Of a stretch of 64,000 nucleotides of DNA, positions 22,427 through 31,493 are shown piece by piece. The notes beneath the pieces are model-generated. The model was not told the origin of the DNA, ran no database searches, and saw only the letters and a list, made by a program, of their open reading frames with translations. Within the stretch, counting starts at the first letter, position 1. Every line of letters starts with the position of its first letter. The stretch comes from Aeoliella sp052161615 (GTDB lineage: Bacteria > Planctomycetota > Planctomycetia > Pirellulales > Lacipirellulaceae). Made by a program: the position numbers and the translations under genes. The DNA is taken from assembly GCF_052161615.1 (NCBI RefSeq), contig NZ_CP197417.1, positions 620,001 through 684,000 of the forward strand, written 5' to 3'.

Positions 22427-23854
22427 ATGCCTAAGCTTTATATTGAAACGGTTGGCTGCCAGATGAACGTGCTCGACAGCGAGCTCGTGGTGGCGGCGCT
22501 ACGCAAGGAGGGGTACGAGCTGACGCGCGTCGTGGCCGACGCCGACACGGTGCTGTTCAACACGTGCAGCGTGCGTGAGCATGCCGAAGAGAAAATCTAC
22601 AGCGCGCTAGGTCGCCTGAAGAACGCCAAGCAGGCGAACCCCGACAAAGTGATCGGCGTGATCGGCTGCATGGCTCAGAACCATCAGCGGACGGTTTTCG
22701 AGCGGGCTCCTTACGTCGATCTCGTCGTTGGACCGGGACAGCTGCATCAGGTGCCCGAGCTGATTCGCAAAGTGCAGCAAGGCGCTGGGCAGCAGCTTGA
22801 GGTGAGCCTCGGCCGCAAGGATGGCTCGAAGCAAGACATTACCCGCAGCCACGAGAGCTTCGACCCGCTGCGCGATCCGACGATGCGGCCCACTCCGTTT
22901 CAGGCGTACGTTCGCATTCAGATTGGCTGCGATAAGTTTTGCACCTACTGCATTGTGCCTAGCGTCCGCGGCCCCGAGCAAAGCCGTTCGCCCGAGCACA
23001 TCCTGGCCGAAGCTCGCCAGTTGGCGTCCGAGGGGTGCAAAGAGATCACGCTCTTGGGCCAAACGGTCAACAGCTACAAATACAAAGAGGGGGAACGCAC
23101 CACGCGGTTCAGCGACCTGTTGTACTCGCTGCACGAGATCGATGGCCTGACGCGGATCAAGTTCGTGACGAACTATCCGAAGGACATGACCGACGACGTG
23201 CTGGCCGCGGTGCGCGATCTGCCGAAGTGCTCGAAGTACCTGCACGTGCCGGCCCAGAGTGGCAGCGACGCCCAGCTCAAGGCGATGCGGCGTGGCTACA
23301 CCGTCGCCGAATACCGCGAGATGCTCGCCCGGACGTACGAGTGGATTCCGAAGGTCGCGGTGACCAGCGATTTTATCGTTGGCTTCAGTGGCGAGACCGA
23401 CGAAGATTTCCAGATGTCGATGGACCTGGTTCGCGAGGCGCGGTTCAAGAACAGCTTTATCTTTAAGTACAGCGAGCGTCCCGGAACGAAGGGGGCACAG
23501 CTGCTCCCCGACGACGTGCCGGACGAGGTGAAACGCGAGCGGAATAACGAAATGCTCGCCCTGCAGAACGAAATCAGCGAAGCGGACAACCAGCGTTTCC
23601 TGGGCGACCGCGTCCAGGTGCTGGTCGAGGGACCGAGCAAGACCGCGGCGAAGAAGGAAGCCGAACTGGGCGTCGAGCACCCGGTTGTCCAACTCACTGG
23701 CCGAACGATGTGCGACCGCATTGTGGTGTTCGAAGGCAACCGCCGGCAGATAGGCGAGACCATCGACATCGGCATCTACGACGCCAACGCCCACACTCTG
23801 TTCGGGACGGTGGTGACGCAGCACGTGGGGCCGGAGCTGGTGAGTTTGACTTAG
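22427..23854 (+). CDS. miaB: tRNA-2-methylthio-N6-dimethylallyladenosine synthase
   Basis: This 475-aa radical-SAM methylthiotransferase modifies A37 of tRNAs reading UNN codons. The N-terminal domain has the three Cys of the auxiliary cluster (GCQMN, FNTCSVRE, GCMAQ). The radical SAM motif CDKFCTYCIVP lies near residues 167-177, and a C-terminal TRAM-like domain follows (RVQVLVEGPSK...GRTMCDRIVVF). The ATG at 22427 gives the normal N-terminus MPKLYIETVGCQMN. Frames upstream run through the octamer array and would add a low-complexity LTYSLTHL extension, which I reject. Confidence 0.95.
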   Translation: MPKLYIETVGCQMNVLDSELVVAALRKEGYELTRVVADADTVLFNTCSVREHAEEKIYSALGRLKNAKQANPDKVIGVIGCMAQNHQRTVFERAPYVDLVVGPGQLHQVPELIRKVQQGAGQQLEVSLGRKDGSKQDITRSHESFDPLRDPTMRPTPFQAYVRIQIGCDKFCTYCIVPSVRGPEQSRSPEHILAEARQLASEGCKEITLLGQTVNSYKYKEGERTTRFSDLLYSLHEIDGLTRIKFVTNYPKDMTDDVLAAVRDLPKCSKYLHVPAQSGSDAQLKAMRRGYTVAEYREMLARTYEWIPKVAVTSDFIVGFSGETDEDFQMSMDLVREARFKNSFIFKYSERPGTKGAQLLPDDVPDEVKRERNNEMLALQNEISEADNQRFLGDRVQVLVEGPSKTAAKKEAELGVEHPVVQLTGRTMCDRIVVFEGNRRQIGETIDIGIYDANAHTLFGTVVTQHVGPELVSLT

Positions 23855-23891
23855 CGATGGTCGTAACACAGAATGCAGTAGAAGCTCCGAT

Positions 23892-24128
23892 ATGCCCACC
23901 GTCCTTCGAATTGGCCCTTACCGATTCTACTTTTATAGTCATGAGCCAAACGAACCAGCCCATGTGCATGTAGATCGCGATGATCTAACTGCGAAGTTCT
24001 GGTTAGAACCCATATCACTCGCACACAATCTTGGCTTTCCTGGACATGAGCTCAGGAAGGTCGAAGAGATAATCGAATCTAATCAGCAGCAACTGCTGGA
24101 GGCATGGCATGATCGGTTCGGGGATTAA
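23892..24128 (+). CDS. DUF4160 protein
   Basis: This 78-aa protein has the DUF4160 pattern: an N-terminal PTVLRIGPYRFYFYSHEPNEPAHVHV segment with the conserved HEP...HVHV residues, then KFWLEPISLAHNLGFPGHEL and a C-terminal helix. DUF4160 and DUF2442 genes are often adjacent and have been suggested to form toxin-antitoxin-like pairs; the activity is not established. The next gene overlaps it by 20 bp. Base composition is lower in GC than the neighbours, suggesting transfer. Confidence 0.85.
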   Translation: MPTVLRIGPYRFYFYSHEPNEPAHVHVDRDDLTAKFWLEPISLAHNLGFPGHELRKVEEIIESNQQQLLEAWHDRFGD

Positions 24129-24387
24129 CGCCGGAGAGAAGGTTAAGGACGTTCATTTCGGGGAAGATGCGTTTAGCGTCGACCTGCTAGACGGCCGCAC
24201 CATCACGGTACCGTACGCATGGTATCCCCGGTTGCTACACGCGACCGCTGAGCAGCGTAGCGACTGGGAGAGGTGCGGCGGCGGATTTGGAATTCACTGG
24301 CCCGGGATTGACGAAGACCTAAGTACCGAAGGGTTGCTCCGCGGAGCGCCGGCACCCAAACCTCGACCCACGTCAAATGCTCACTAA
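24109..24387 (+). CDS. DUF2442 protein, partner of DUF4160
   Basis: This 92-aa protein shows the DUF2442 layout: VKDVHFGEDAFSVDLLDGRTITVPYAWYPRL, then WERCGGGFGIHWPGIDEDLS and LLRG near the end. The fold is a small beta-alpha domain used as a partner of DUF4160. The 20-bp overlap with the upstream gene indicates translational coupling. A final tail (KPRPTSNAH) is poorly conserved in the family as I recall it and may be local. Confidence 0.86.
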   Translation: MIGSGINAGEKVKDVHFGEDAFSVDLLDGRTITVPYAWYPRLLHATAEQRSDWERCGGGFGIHWPGIDEDLSTEGLLRGAPAPKPRPTSNAH

Positions 24388-24442
24388 CTTCGGATTTGCC
24401 GAAAGCGTGAGCCGGTCTGACGAACTTACCCAAGACGGCCAC

Positions 24443-24688
24443 CTAGTTCTTCTCGTGCCGTTCGACGAGACGCTGCCTAGAAGCTTCGAATTCTTCGCCA
24501 GTCCACGGCTCCGCGGGGCCACTTTGAAGCCCATCGATCAAGAGTGACTCGACGCTGCTTTGCCCGCGCCGTGCCGCGTCAACGAGGGCGACGATATAGT
24601 CCCCCGCGTCCGCGAAGTTGCCCGCTGCGATTCGGCCCTGGACAAACTGGGCTAGATCTCCGGGTAATTGGACCTGAATGGTGGACAT
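24443..24688 (-). CDS. ParD/CopG-like antitoxin, apparently solo
   Basis: This 81-aa protein begins MSTIQVQLPGDLAQFVQGRI with the ribbon-helix-helix pattern of ParD antitoxins and a C-terminal toxin-binding tail (LIDGLQSGPAEPWTGEEFEA). The start at 24688 gives the canonical beta-strand start; an upstream Met at 24706 adds six unusual residues. No ParE-like toxin follows: the downstream side is the convergent DUF2442 gene 55 bp away. It may be an orphan or a transcriptional regulator. Confidence 0.78.
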   Translation of the reverse strand: MSTIQVQLPGDLAQFVQGRIAAGNFADAGDYIVALVDAARRGQSSVESLLIDGLQSGPAEPWTGEEFEASRQRLVERHEKN

Positions 24689-24788
24689 AGCGGAGTGCAT
24701 CGGCACGAATGGGGGAATGGGGGCTTATCGCTAATTTTAACGTAGTATCGTGGGCGAGTCATCCTTTACTTTCCCCCATTTCTACCTG

Positions 24789-24817
24789 ATGACTTCCCGC
24801 GCCGGCCGAGCTACAAT
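24789..24817 (+). promoter_or_regulatory. Candidate sigma70-type promoter of glnE
   Basis: ATGACT (24789-24794) and TACAAT (24812-24817) are 17 nt apart, with a predicted start about 53 nt before the glnE ATG. Confidence 0.5.
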
Positions 24818-24876
24818 AGGGCGAGAGTCAGGAAAGAGGACCCAGGCGGTCGCATCTTTTTGGTGACGACCAGACA

Positions 24877-27800
24877 ATGAAAATCGACCTCCTGCGGCAG
24901 TACCTGGACGAGCCCTCGGTGGCCAAACCGTGGCTAGACGAAGCCCTGCGGCTTCGCGAGACCGCCACGGGCCATGGCAACCTTCGCCGGATGGCCGAGG
25001 CGGGCGTCACGCTCGATCTCTTGGCCGATGTGTGCGAGCAGTTCTCCGCCGTCGCCCCCCGTCTCGCCGACGCCGACATGGCGTGGAACAACCTCGAGCG
25101 GTTCGTCGTCGCGTCGCGGAACCCCATGGCCACCTGCGCGCTGTTCGAGCGCGATCGATTGGCGCTCCCGCGGCTGCTGACGCTGTTCTCCACCAGCCAG
25201 TACTTGAGCGACCTGCTCGTTGTCGACAACGAGGCGTACGACCTCTTGCGCATGACCGAGGGGCAACCGGTCGCGCGCAACTTATTGGTCGAGGAGCTCG
25301 TTGGCGAGATCCTCACCGTCTCGCAGCCCGTCGAAGCGATGCGGATCCTGCGAAACTTCAAACGCCGTGAGACGCTTCGCATAGCTTATGGCGACATTGT
25401 TCGCGAGCAACCGATCGCCACCGTCGCGCGGCAGATCTCGTTCGTCGCCGACGCCGCGGTCGAGGCGGCCGTGCGGTTCGCTCGCCGCGCGCTGGAAGAG
25501 AAGCTCGGCGTGCCGATGATCAACGACCGGCCGGCGAAGTTCGTCGTGCTGGCGCTCGGCAAGCTTGGTGGTCTGGAGCTCAACTACTCCAGCGACATCG
25601 ACCTGATCATGGTGAGCGAGGGGGACGGCAAGACCGAGGGCCGCCGGCTCACGACGAACCAAGAGTTCTTCGAGCACCTGACCCGCGACATCGTCAAGCT
25701 GCTGACCGAACCGACCGAGCTTGGCACTACCTACCGTGTGGACCTGAGGCTAAGACCCGAGGGTTCGCGGGGCACGGCTTGCATCACGTACGACCGCGCG
25801 CTCACGTACTACGACATCAAAGGTCGCACCTGGGAACGCCAGGCGATGATCAAGGCCCGCGCCGTGGCCGGCGACATCGATCTGGGGGAGTCGCTGCTCG
25901 CGGAGCTGGAGCCGTGGATCTACCGCCGTTACCTGAGCCTCGCCGACATCACGGGCATCAAGACGCTCAAGCGCCAGATCGAACACCGCACGAAGCTCGA
26001 TGGCCATCATCAGCTCGACGTGAAGACCGGCGTCGGCGGCATTCGCGACATCGAGTTTGCCATTCAGTTCTTGCAGCTCCTCAACGGTGGGACGCTCCCT
26101 GAGATTCGCACCGGCAACACGCTCGATGCCATCACCGCACTCGAAAATGCCGGATGCCTGAATAATCAGGAGCGGACGATCCTGGAAGAGAACTACGCCG
26201 CTCTTCGAAAGCTCGAACACCGGTTGCAGATTCTCTACGACCTGCAAACGCACACGCTGCCGGAGAACTCCGACGAACTGCGTAAGTTGGCGGTTCGCCT
26301 TGGGTATTTCCCAACGCTGGAGCGTTCGGCTACCGCGGCGTTTGAAGAGGACCACCGCGAGCGGACCGAGCTGAACCGCAAGATTCTCAATCACCTGCTG
26401 CACGATGCGTTCGGCGAGGACGCGGAGCTGGAGCCGGAAGTCGACCTGGTGAACAACCCCTCGCCGACCCCCGATGAAGTGGCCGAGGTGCTGGGCAAGT
26501 ACCCGTTCACGGACCCTCAGGGGGCGTACCACAACTTGATGGCGCTGGCGACCGAGAAGATTCGCTTCCTCTCGACGCGCCGCTGCCGGCACTTCCTGGC
26601 GTCGATATCGCCGCAGCTCTTGGACGCGATTGCGAAGACCCCCGAGCCCGATTCAACGCTGATGAACCTGAGCCGGGTTAGCGATTCGCTTGGCGGGAAG
26701 AGCGCGCTTTGGGAATTGTTCCGTTCGAACCGCCCGTCGCTCGACCTCTACGTCACGCTCTGCGCGGCCTGTCCTTATCTGGCTGGCATTCTGACCTCGA
26801 ATCCCGGCATGATCGACGAGCTGATGGACAGCCTGCTGGTCGAGGGCCTGCCGTCGCGCGAGATGCTCACGAGTACGCTCGGCGATCTGACCCGCGGCGC
26901 CGAGGACATCGATCCGATTTTGCACAGCTTCAAGAATGCCCAGCACCTGCGAATTGGCGTGCGGGACATTCTGGGCAAGGACGACGTGGAGCATACGCAC
27001 GCCGCGCTTGCCGACGTGGCGGAAGTCTGCTTGCAACGGATCGCCCGCCGCGAAGAGCAAAAACTGCAAGACAAATTTGGCACGCCGACCATTCCATCGT
27101 TCGAGCACAATCCCGATGCCAGCGACGAACTCCGCCGGCAATTCGCCGGTCGCGAGGGAGAGACTTGCGGGTTGGTGATCCTGGCACTCGGCAAACTGGG
27201 TGGTCGTGAGCCGAACTACCACAGCGACCTCGACGTGGTGTTCTTGTACGAAGCCGAGGGGCGGACCTTCCACACCGACTACACCGGCTGCAAAGTCACC
27301 AGCGCCACTACGACCAGCAACAACCATTACTTCAGCGAGCTCGGCCAGCGGATCATTACCGGCGCGAGCCGCATCGGACCGTTTGGCCGATTGTACGAAC
27401 TCGATGCACGGCTTCGCCCCACGGGCAAGAGTGGTTCGCTGGCCGTACCGATCGACGCGTTCATTCGCTACTTCGAGTCGGGTACCGCCGACTTGTGGGA
27501 ACGCCAAGCCTTGTGCAAAGCCCGCGTGATCTACGGCTCGCCCGCCGCTTCGGCGTACGCGATGGAAGCGGTGTCGCGAGCGGCCTTCGGCCCGGCATGG
27601 TCGTCCGACGACGCGGCGAAGATCCGCGACATGCGTAGGAGACTCGAAGAGACCGCCAGCGATCGCAACCTCAAGCGCGGACGTGGCGGCACGATGGATA
27701 CCGAGTTCCTGGTGCAGCTACTCGCCCTCAAGCATGGCGGTGCCGACCCATCAATCCGCCAGCCCGGCACCCTCGCCGCGCTCACCGCTCTCGAAGCGGG

Positions 27801-28047
27801 AGGCTACCTATCGGCCGACGATGCGGAGTTCTTCCGCACGAGTTATCGTTTCCAGCGTAGCGTCGAGTCGTCGATCCGTTTGATGAACGCCGCCGGACGC
27901 CACGAACTGCCGACCGACGAGCGCGAGCTCGCGAAACTCGCCTACCTGATGGGCTACCCCGACGCCCACACGCTGGAAAGCAAGACGCTTGAAACGGCCC
28001 AAGCCACGAGAGAGCGGTTCGATCGCATCTTCGATCGCGAAGTCTAG
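24877..28047 (+). CDS. glnE: Bifunctional glutamine synthetase adenylyltransferase/adenylyl-removing enzyme
   Basis: This 1056-aa enzyme adenylylates and de-adenylylates glutamine synthetase in response to PII and glutamine. Two nucleotidyltransferase domains are visible: LGKLGGLELNYSSDIDLIMV (about residue 228 onward) in the N-terminal removase half and LGKLGGREPNYHSDLDVVFL (about 771 onward) in the C-terminal transferase half, each with the DxD metal ligands. Helical regulatory domains follow each. Length is slightly above the E. coli enzyme. It stands alone here, 26 kb from amt-glnB-glnD. The ATG at 24877 has a promoter at good distance. Confidence 0.95.
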   Translation: MKIDLLRQYLDEPSVAKPWLDEALRLRETATGHGNLRRMAEAGVTLDLLADVCEQFSAVAPRLADADMAWNNLERFVVASRNPMATCALFERDRLALPRLLTLFSTSQYLSDLLVVDNEAYDLLRMTEGQPVARNLLVEELVGEILTVSQPVEAMRILRNFKRRETLRIAYGDIVREQPIATVARQISFVADAAVEAAVRFARRALEEKLGVPMINDRPAKFVVLALGKLGGLELNYSSDIDLIMVSEGDGKTEGRRLTTNQEFFEHLTRDIVKLLTEPTELGTTYRVDLRLRPEGSRGTACITYDRALTYYDIKGRTWERQAMIKARAVAGDIDLGESLLAELEPWIYRRYLSLADITGIKTLKRQIEHRTKLDGHHQLDVKTGVGGIRDIEFAIQFLQLLNGGTLPEIRTGNTLDAITALENAGCLNNQERTILEENYAALRKLEHRLQILYDLQTHTLPENSDELRKLAVRLGYFPTLERSATAAFEEDHRERTELNRKILNHLLHDAFGEDAELEPEVDLVNNPSPTPDEVAEVLGKYPFTDPQGAYHNLMALATEKIRFLSTRRCRHFLASISPQLLDAIAKTPEPDSTLMNLSRVSDSLGGKSALWELFRSNRPSLDLYVTLCAACPYLAGILTSNPGMIDELMDSLLVEGLPSREMLTSTLGDLTRGAEDIDPILHSFKNAQHLRIGVRDILGKDDVEHTHAALADVAEVCLQRIARREEQKLQDKFGTPTIPSFEHNPDASDELRRQFAGREGETCGLVILALGKLGGREPNYHSDLDVVFLYEAEGRTFHTDYTGCKVTSATTTSNNHYFSELGQRIITGASRIGPFGRLYELDARLRPTGKSGSLAVPIDAFIRYFESGTADLWERQALCKARVIYGSPAASAYAMEAVSRAAFGPAWSSDDAAKIRDMRRRLEETASDRNLKRGRGGTMDTEFLVQLLALKHGGADPSIRQPGTLAALTALEAGGYLSADDAEFFRTSYRFQRSVESSIRLMNAAGRHELPTDERELAKLAYLMGYPDAHTLESKTLETAQATRERFDRIFDREV

Positions 28048-28770
28048 CGTGCCTGTCAGCCGACAGGCCATCCCATCCTGGCAAACCCAAATCTTGTCAT
28101 CCTGAAGGAGCGTCAGCGACGGAAGGATCTCGCCAGCCATTTCTTGGAACACTAATCGGCGCTAATCTTCGCTAATAGGGAAGAATAGGTCGCGGATCTT
28201 CGCGGATTGGGCAGGATGGGCGCGGATTTGTCTTCCAAGCTGCTGAGGTGTTCGAAGTGGTGAGGTGGGGATGAACAGGAGGAAACGGAGGCAACAGAGA
28301 AGTGGGTCTTGGTCTACTCTTTCTTTCTTCGTTCTCTTTGTTGCCTTCTGTCAAAAAAATAGCCGAGTACTTGGAACAGAAGGGAACGAAGGAAACGAAG
28401 AAGATGTGAGTTCACAAGAGTTTCTCTGTTCCCTCCGTTTGCTCCTGTTCCCTTTCATCCTGCCAAACCGAGAGAACTACGCGAACCGAACGATTCATCC
28501 GCGTTCATCCTGCCAAATCCGCGTGAATCCGCGTCCCATTCTAATTAGCGAAGATTAGCGCCGATTAGTGTTCCCAAAAATGCCGAGCGAGATCCTTCAG
28601 TCGCTGACGCTCCCTCAGGATGACAGAATTTGACCAAAAACTCTACGTTGGTCATTGTGAATTCGTCATTCGTCATTCGCCACTTGTCCTTGTTTCCCCT
28701 GCCGTGACATCTGATCACGCGTGCTTTTCCACAGATGGCCGCGCGGATTTCTAGACGGTACGATTCCGGC
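28048..28770. other. Repeat-filled spacer of 723 bp
   Basis: It holds a GCCTGTCAGCCGACAGGC hairpin just after glnE, half B elements (28094-28132 and 28585-28626), D repeats (about 28,145-28,180 and 28,543-28,575), E repeats (CGCGGATCTTCGCGGATTGG type), an F-type pair with GGAACAGAAGGGAACGAAGG and its inverted partner CTGTTCCCTCCGTTTGCTCC, and a C block (about 28,650-28,680). These are arranged roughly symmetrically. No gene is seen. Confidence 0.75.
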
Positions 28771-29349
28771 ATGGCGAAGCGGCATCATCATTACGAGGCG
28801 GCGTTCGAGGCTCTGCTGCGGGAGGAGCGGATTCCGTACGTGGCGGTGGACGAGAAACGCCGCGCGCTGGTCGCCCAATCGTTGGGTAGTTCGTCGCTAA
28901 ACTCTTCGTCCACAGGGAAAGACTCGCTCAAGAGTGTCGACTTCCTGGTATCGCCCCCGGGGCCTGAAAGTTACTTGGTGGACATCAAAGGGCGGCAGTT
29001 CCCAAGCGGTCGGCAGCACAAGCAGTACTGGCGGAACTGGTCGACTCGCGACGACCTGCGGAGCCTTGCGGAATGGGCTCGGTACTTTGGCACCGGGTTC
29101 ACGCCACTGTTGGTGTTTGGGTTCGAACTGGTTGCCGATCGCTCGCCGGTACCGGTGGAAGACCTGTGGCATTACCAGAATCGCACCTACGGTTTTGTCG
29201 CCGTGCGGCTCGCCGACTACTGGCAATCGGCCCGCACGTTATCCGCGCGATGGGACACGGTATCCATGCCCGCCGCCCAGTTCCGCGAGTGCGGCACGAG
29301 CTGGCGGCAGTGGTTCTCACGCGAAGCCGAACACGCGTGGCAAGATTAG
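28771..29349 (+). CDS. HYExAFE family protein, nuclease-like
   Basis: This 192-aa protein opens MAKRHHHYEAAFEALLREER, carrying the HYExAFE signature of a planctomycete family. The middle reads SVDFLVSP followed by SYLVDIKGRQF, which resembles the (D)...(D/E)xK core of PD-(D/E)XK nucleases; this is my inference. The C-terminal half is aromatic-rich (LWHYQNRTYGFVAVRLADYW). The start at 28771 places the signature at the N-terminus as expected. Repeat blocks flank it on both sides, so it is probably monocistronic. Confidence 0.75.
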   Translation: MAKRHHHYEAAFEALLREERIPYVAVDEKRRALVAQSLGSSSLNSSSTGKDSLKSVDFLVSPPGPESYLVDIKGRQFPSGRQHKQYWRNWSTRDDLRSLAEWARYFGTGFTPLLVFGFELVADRSPVPVEDLWHYQNRTYGFVAVRLADYWQSARTLSARWDTVSMPAAQFRECGTSWRQWFSREAEHAWQD

Positions 29350-29949
29350 CCCTGCCGAAGAGCCAGCTTTCCAACGGCTTGTCATCCTGAAGGAGCCTAG
29401 GCGACTGAAGGATCTCGCTCGGCATTTTTGGGAACACTAATCGGCGCTAATCTTCGCTAATTAGAATGGGACGCGGATTCACGCGGATTTGGCAGGATGA
29501 ACGCAGATGAATCGTTCGGTTCGCGCAGTTCTTTCGGTTTGGCAGGATGAAAGGGAACAGGAGCAAACGGAGGGAACAGAGAAACTCTTGTGAACTCACA
29601 CTTCTTCGTTTCCTTCGTTCTCTTCTGTTCCAAATCCAATCCGGCATTATTGAACAGAAGGCAACGAAGGGAACAAAGAAGGACTACACAAGCATTTCCT
29701 CCTCTGTTCCCTCCGTTCCCTCCTGTTCATCCCCACCTCACCACTTCGAACACCTCAGCCGCTTGGACGACAAATCCGCGTTCATCCTGCCCAATCCGCG
29801 AAGATCCGCGACCTATTTCTTCCCCATTAGCGAAGGGTAGCGCCGATTCGTGTTCCAAGAAATGCCTAGCGAGATCCTTCGGTCGCCGGGGCTCCTTCAG
29901 GATGACAAGGGGCACAGGTTTTCCTGTTTTTCCCGGCAAATCTCGCCGT
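29350..29949. other. Repeat-filled spacer of 600 bp, mirror of 28048-28770
   Basis: It contains half a B element (29380-29418), D repeats, E repeats, F-type pairs (GAACAGGAGCAAACGGAGG and CTTCGTTCTCTTCTGTTCC), then E, D and another half B (29865-29908). Several segments match 28048-28640 in inverse order, so the HYExAFE gene is framed by long inverted repeat-rich blocks. No gene is seen. Confidence 0.7.
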
Positions 29950-29978
29950 TTGGCACCCGGTCGGCGGTGGGTTAGAAT
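29950..29978 (+). promoter_or_regulatory. Sigma70-type promoter of the 54-aa membrane protein
   Basis: TTGGCA (29950-29955) and TAGAAT (29973-29978) match five of six consensus bases each, separated by exactly 17 nt. The predicted start lies about 38 nt before the ATG at 30023. Confidence 0.6.
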
Positions 29979-30022
29979 GAAAGCTTCCGAAACTCCTAGC
30001 CTCCAACTCCGATCTCTTCGCC

Positions 30023-30187
30023 ATGCTCGCCACGCTTACGACGCTGCTCGTTCCGGTCCTCGCCGAGGCTTCGAAACTCAAAGAGAGTTTGTCGTGGGGC
30101 ATCGTGCTCTTGTGCGTCGTCCTCGGCATGCTGGTTACGCTGCAACCAGTAAGGCGCGAGAAGGACGTCAAGGGACGCAAGGACTAA
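30023..30187 (+). CDS. Small membrane protein, 54 aa
   Basis: The protein reads MLATLTTLLVPVLAEA, then KLKESLSWGIVLLCVV and a second hydrophobic part ending LVTLQPVRREK before a basic tail KDVKGRKD. It has a leader-like N-terminus and one clear membrane span (residues about 23-42), with a positively charged cytoplasmic end. The gene is shorter than usual annotation cut-offs, but a near-consensus promoter lies at the right distance upstream. I know of no function. A C-block repeat begins 11 bp after its stop codon. Confidence 0.62.
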   Translation: MLATLTTLLVPVLAEASKLKESLSWGIVLLCVVLGMLVTLQPVRREKDVKGRKD

Positions 30188-30278
30188 ACTTCGAAGCACC
30201 AATGACGAATGTCCAATGACCAAAAGCATCGCTTGCGCGTTCCTTGGTCATTGTCTATTCGACCTTGGTCATTCTTGC

Positions 30279-31493
30279 CTAGCTTGCTTTCCGCGTCGGC
30301 AGATCGACGTTTGCCCCGGTCGTGGGGGCAATGAGCGGCATGGTCGCCGGCGTGGCTTTGGTCTGGCCCGAGCGGCAGAACTCGCTGACGGCGTCGATCA
30401 CGCGGTCTTGTTCTTCGCAGGTCATTTCGGGGAACATCGGCAGCGAGAGCACTTCCTCGGCAGCCCGCTCGGTGTGCACGAGGTCGCCCCGCTTGTAACC
30501 GAGGTTGGCAAAGCAGGCTTGCAGGTGGAGTGGCACGGGGTAGTAGATCGCCGAGCCAATGCCCACCGCGGTGAGCGCTTGTTGCAATGCGTCGCGTTGA
30601 CCGCCCAGCACGCGGACCGTGTACTGGTTCCACACACTCGACACGCCGTGAGTGACGTGGGGCAGGGTGAGCGAACCGTGGACGCCACGGTCGCTGAATT
30701 CTTCGGTGTAGCGCGCGGCATGCTCGCCGCGTGCTTCGGCCCAGTCGGTGACGTAAGGGAGCTTAACGTTTAGCACGGCCGCCTGCATCGAATCGAGCCG
30801 GCTATTGAGGCCCACCAAGTGGTGGTAGTAGCGGGGGTGCTGGCCATGGTTCCGCAGGCGACGCAATACTTCGGCCTTCTCCGCATCGCGGCAAGTAACG
30901 ATACCGCCGTCGCCAAAACCACCCAGGTTCTTGGTTGGATAGAAGCTAAACGCGCCATACTCGCCAATCGCCCCGACTTGAATGCCACTCGCGGTGGCTC
31001 CAATCGCTTGGCACGCGTCTTCGATGACGAACAGCTTGTGCGCGGCAGCCAGGTCCATCACGCCCCGCATGTCGGCCGACTGGCCAAACAGGTGCACGGG
31101 GATGATTGCCTTGGTCGCTTTGGTGATCTTGCGAGCGGCGTCCTCGAGGTCGATGTTGAACGTTTCGGGCAGAATGTCCACGAATACGGGGGTCGCACCG
31201 AGTCGCGTGACTGCGCCGGCGGTGGCGAAGAACGTAAAGCTTGGCAGCAGCACTTCGTCGCCGGGGCCAATGTTCTCGGCCATCAGTGGCAAGAGCAGGG
31301 CATCGCTGCCCGAGGCACAGCCGACGGCGTGTTCGGCGCCGACATACGCCCCAAAGGCTTCTTCGAAATCGCGGCAAGCGGGGCCGTTGATGAACGTCCC
31401 GGTGCGAATCACGTCCGCCAGTGCCGCTTCGATCTCCGCCATCAGGGGATCGTTCTGACGATTGACATCAAGCATCGGCACGGGCTGGGACAT
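30279..31493 (-). CDS. DegT/DnrJ/EryC1/StrS-family PLP aminotransferase
   Basis: This 404-aa enzyme is a sugar-type aminotransferase acting on nucleotide-linked ketosugars or a related cell-surface precursor. Family marks are GTFINGPACRDFEEAF near residue 32, SGSDALLL (PLP phosphate site), FVIEDACQAIGA and the PLP lysine in SFYPTKNLGGFGDGG. The C-terminal end adds about 25 residues (ATPATMPLIAPTTGANVDLP) beyond the usual fold. ATG 31493 gives the standard N-terminus MSQPVPMLDVNRQ. No sugar-pathway genes adjoin it, so the substrate cannot be named. Confidence 0.9.
   Translation of the reverse strand: MSQPVPMLDVNRQNDPLMAEIEAALADVIRTGTFINGPACRDFEEAFGAYVGAEHAVGCASGSDALLLPLMAENIGPGDEVLLPSFTFFATAGAVTRLGATPVFVDILPETFNIDLEDAARKITKATKAIIPVHLFGQSADMRGVMDLAAAHKLFVIEDACQAIGATASGIQVGAIGEYGAFSFYPTKNLGGFGDGGIVTCRDAEKAEVLRRLRNHGQHPRYYHHLVGLNSRLDSMQAAVLNVKLPYVTDWAEARGEHAARYTEEFSDRGVHGSLTLPHVTHGVSSVWNQYTVRVLGGQRDALQQALTAVGIGSAIYYPVPLHLQACFANLGYKRGDLVHTERAAEEVLSLPMFPEMTCEEQDRVIDAVSEFCRSGQTKATPATMPLIAPTTGANVDLPTRKAS

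Noticed and set aside
24100..24445. ParE toxin partner for the ParD-like gene
   Set aside because: The downstream gene is convergent and matches DUF2442, not ParE.
25750..26592. Leftward 280-aa frame inside glnE
   Set aside because: It is the antisense shadow of a GC-rich conserved gene; the sense frame carries the GlnE motifs.
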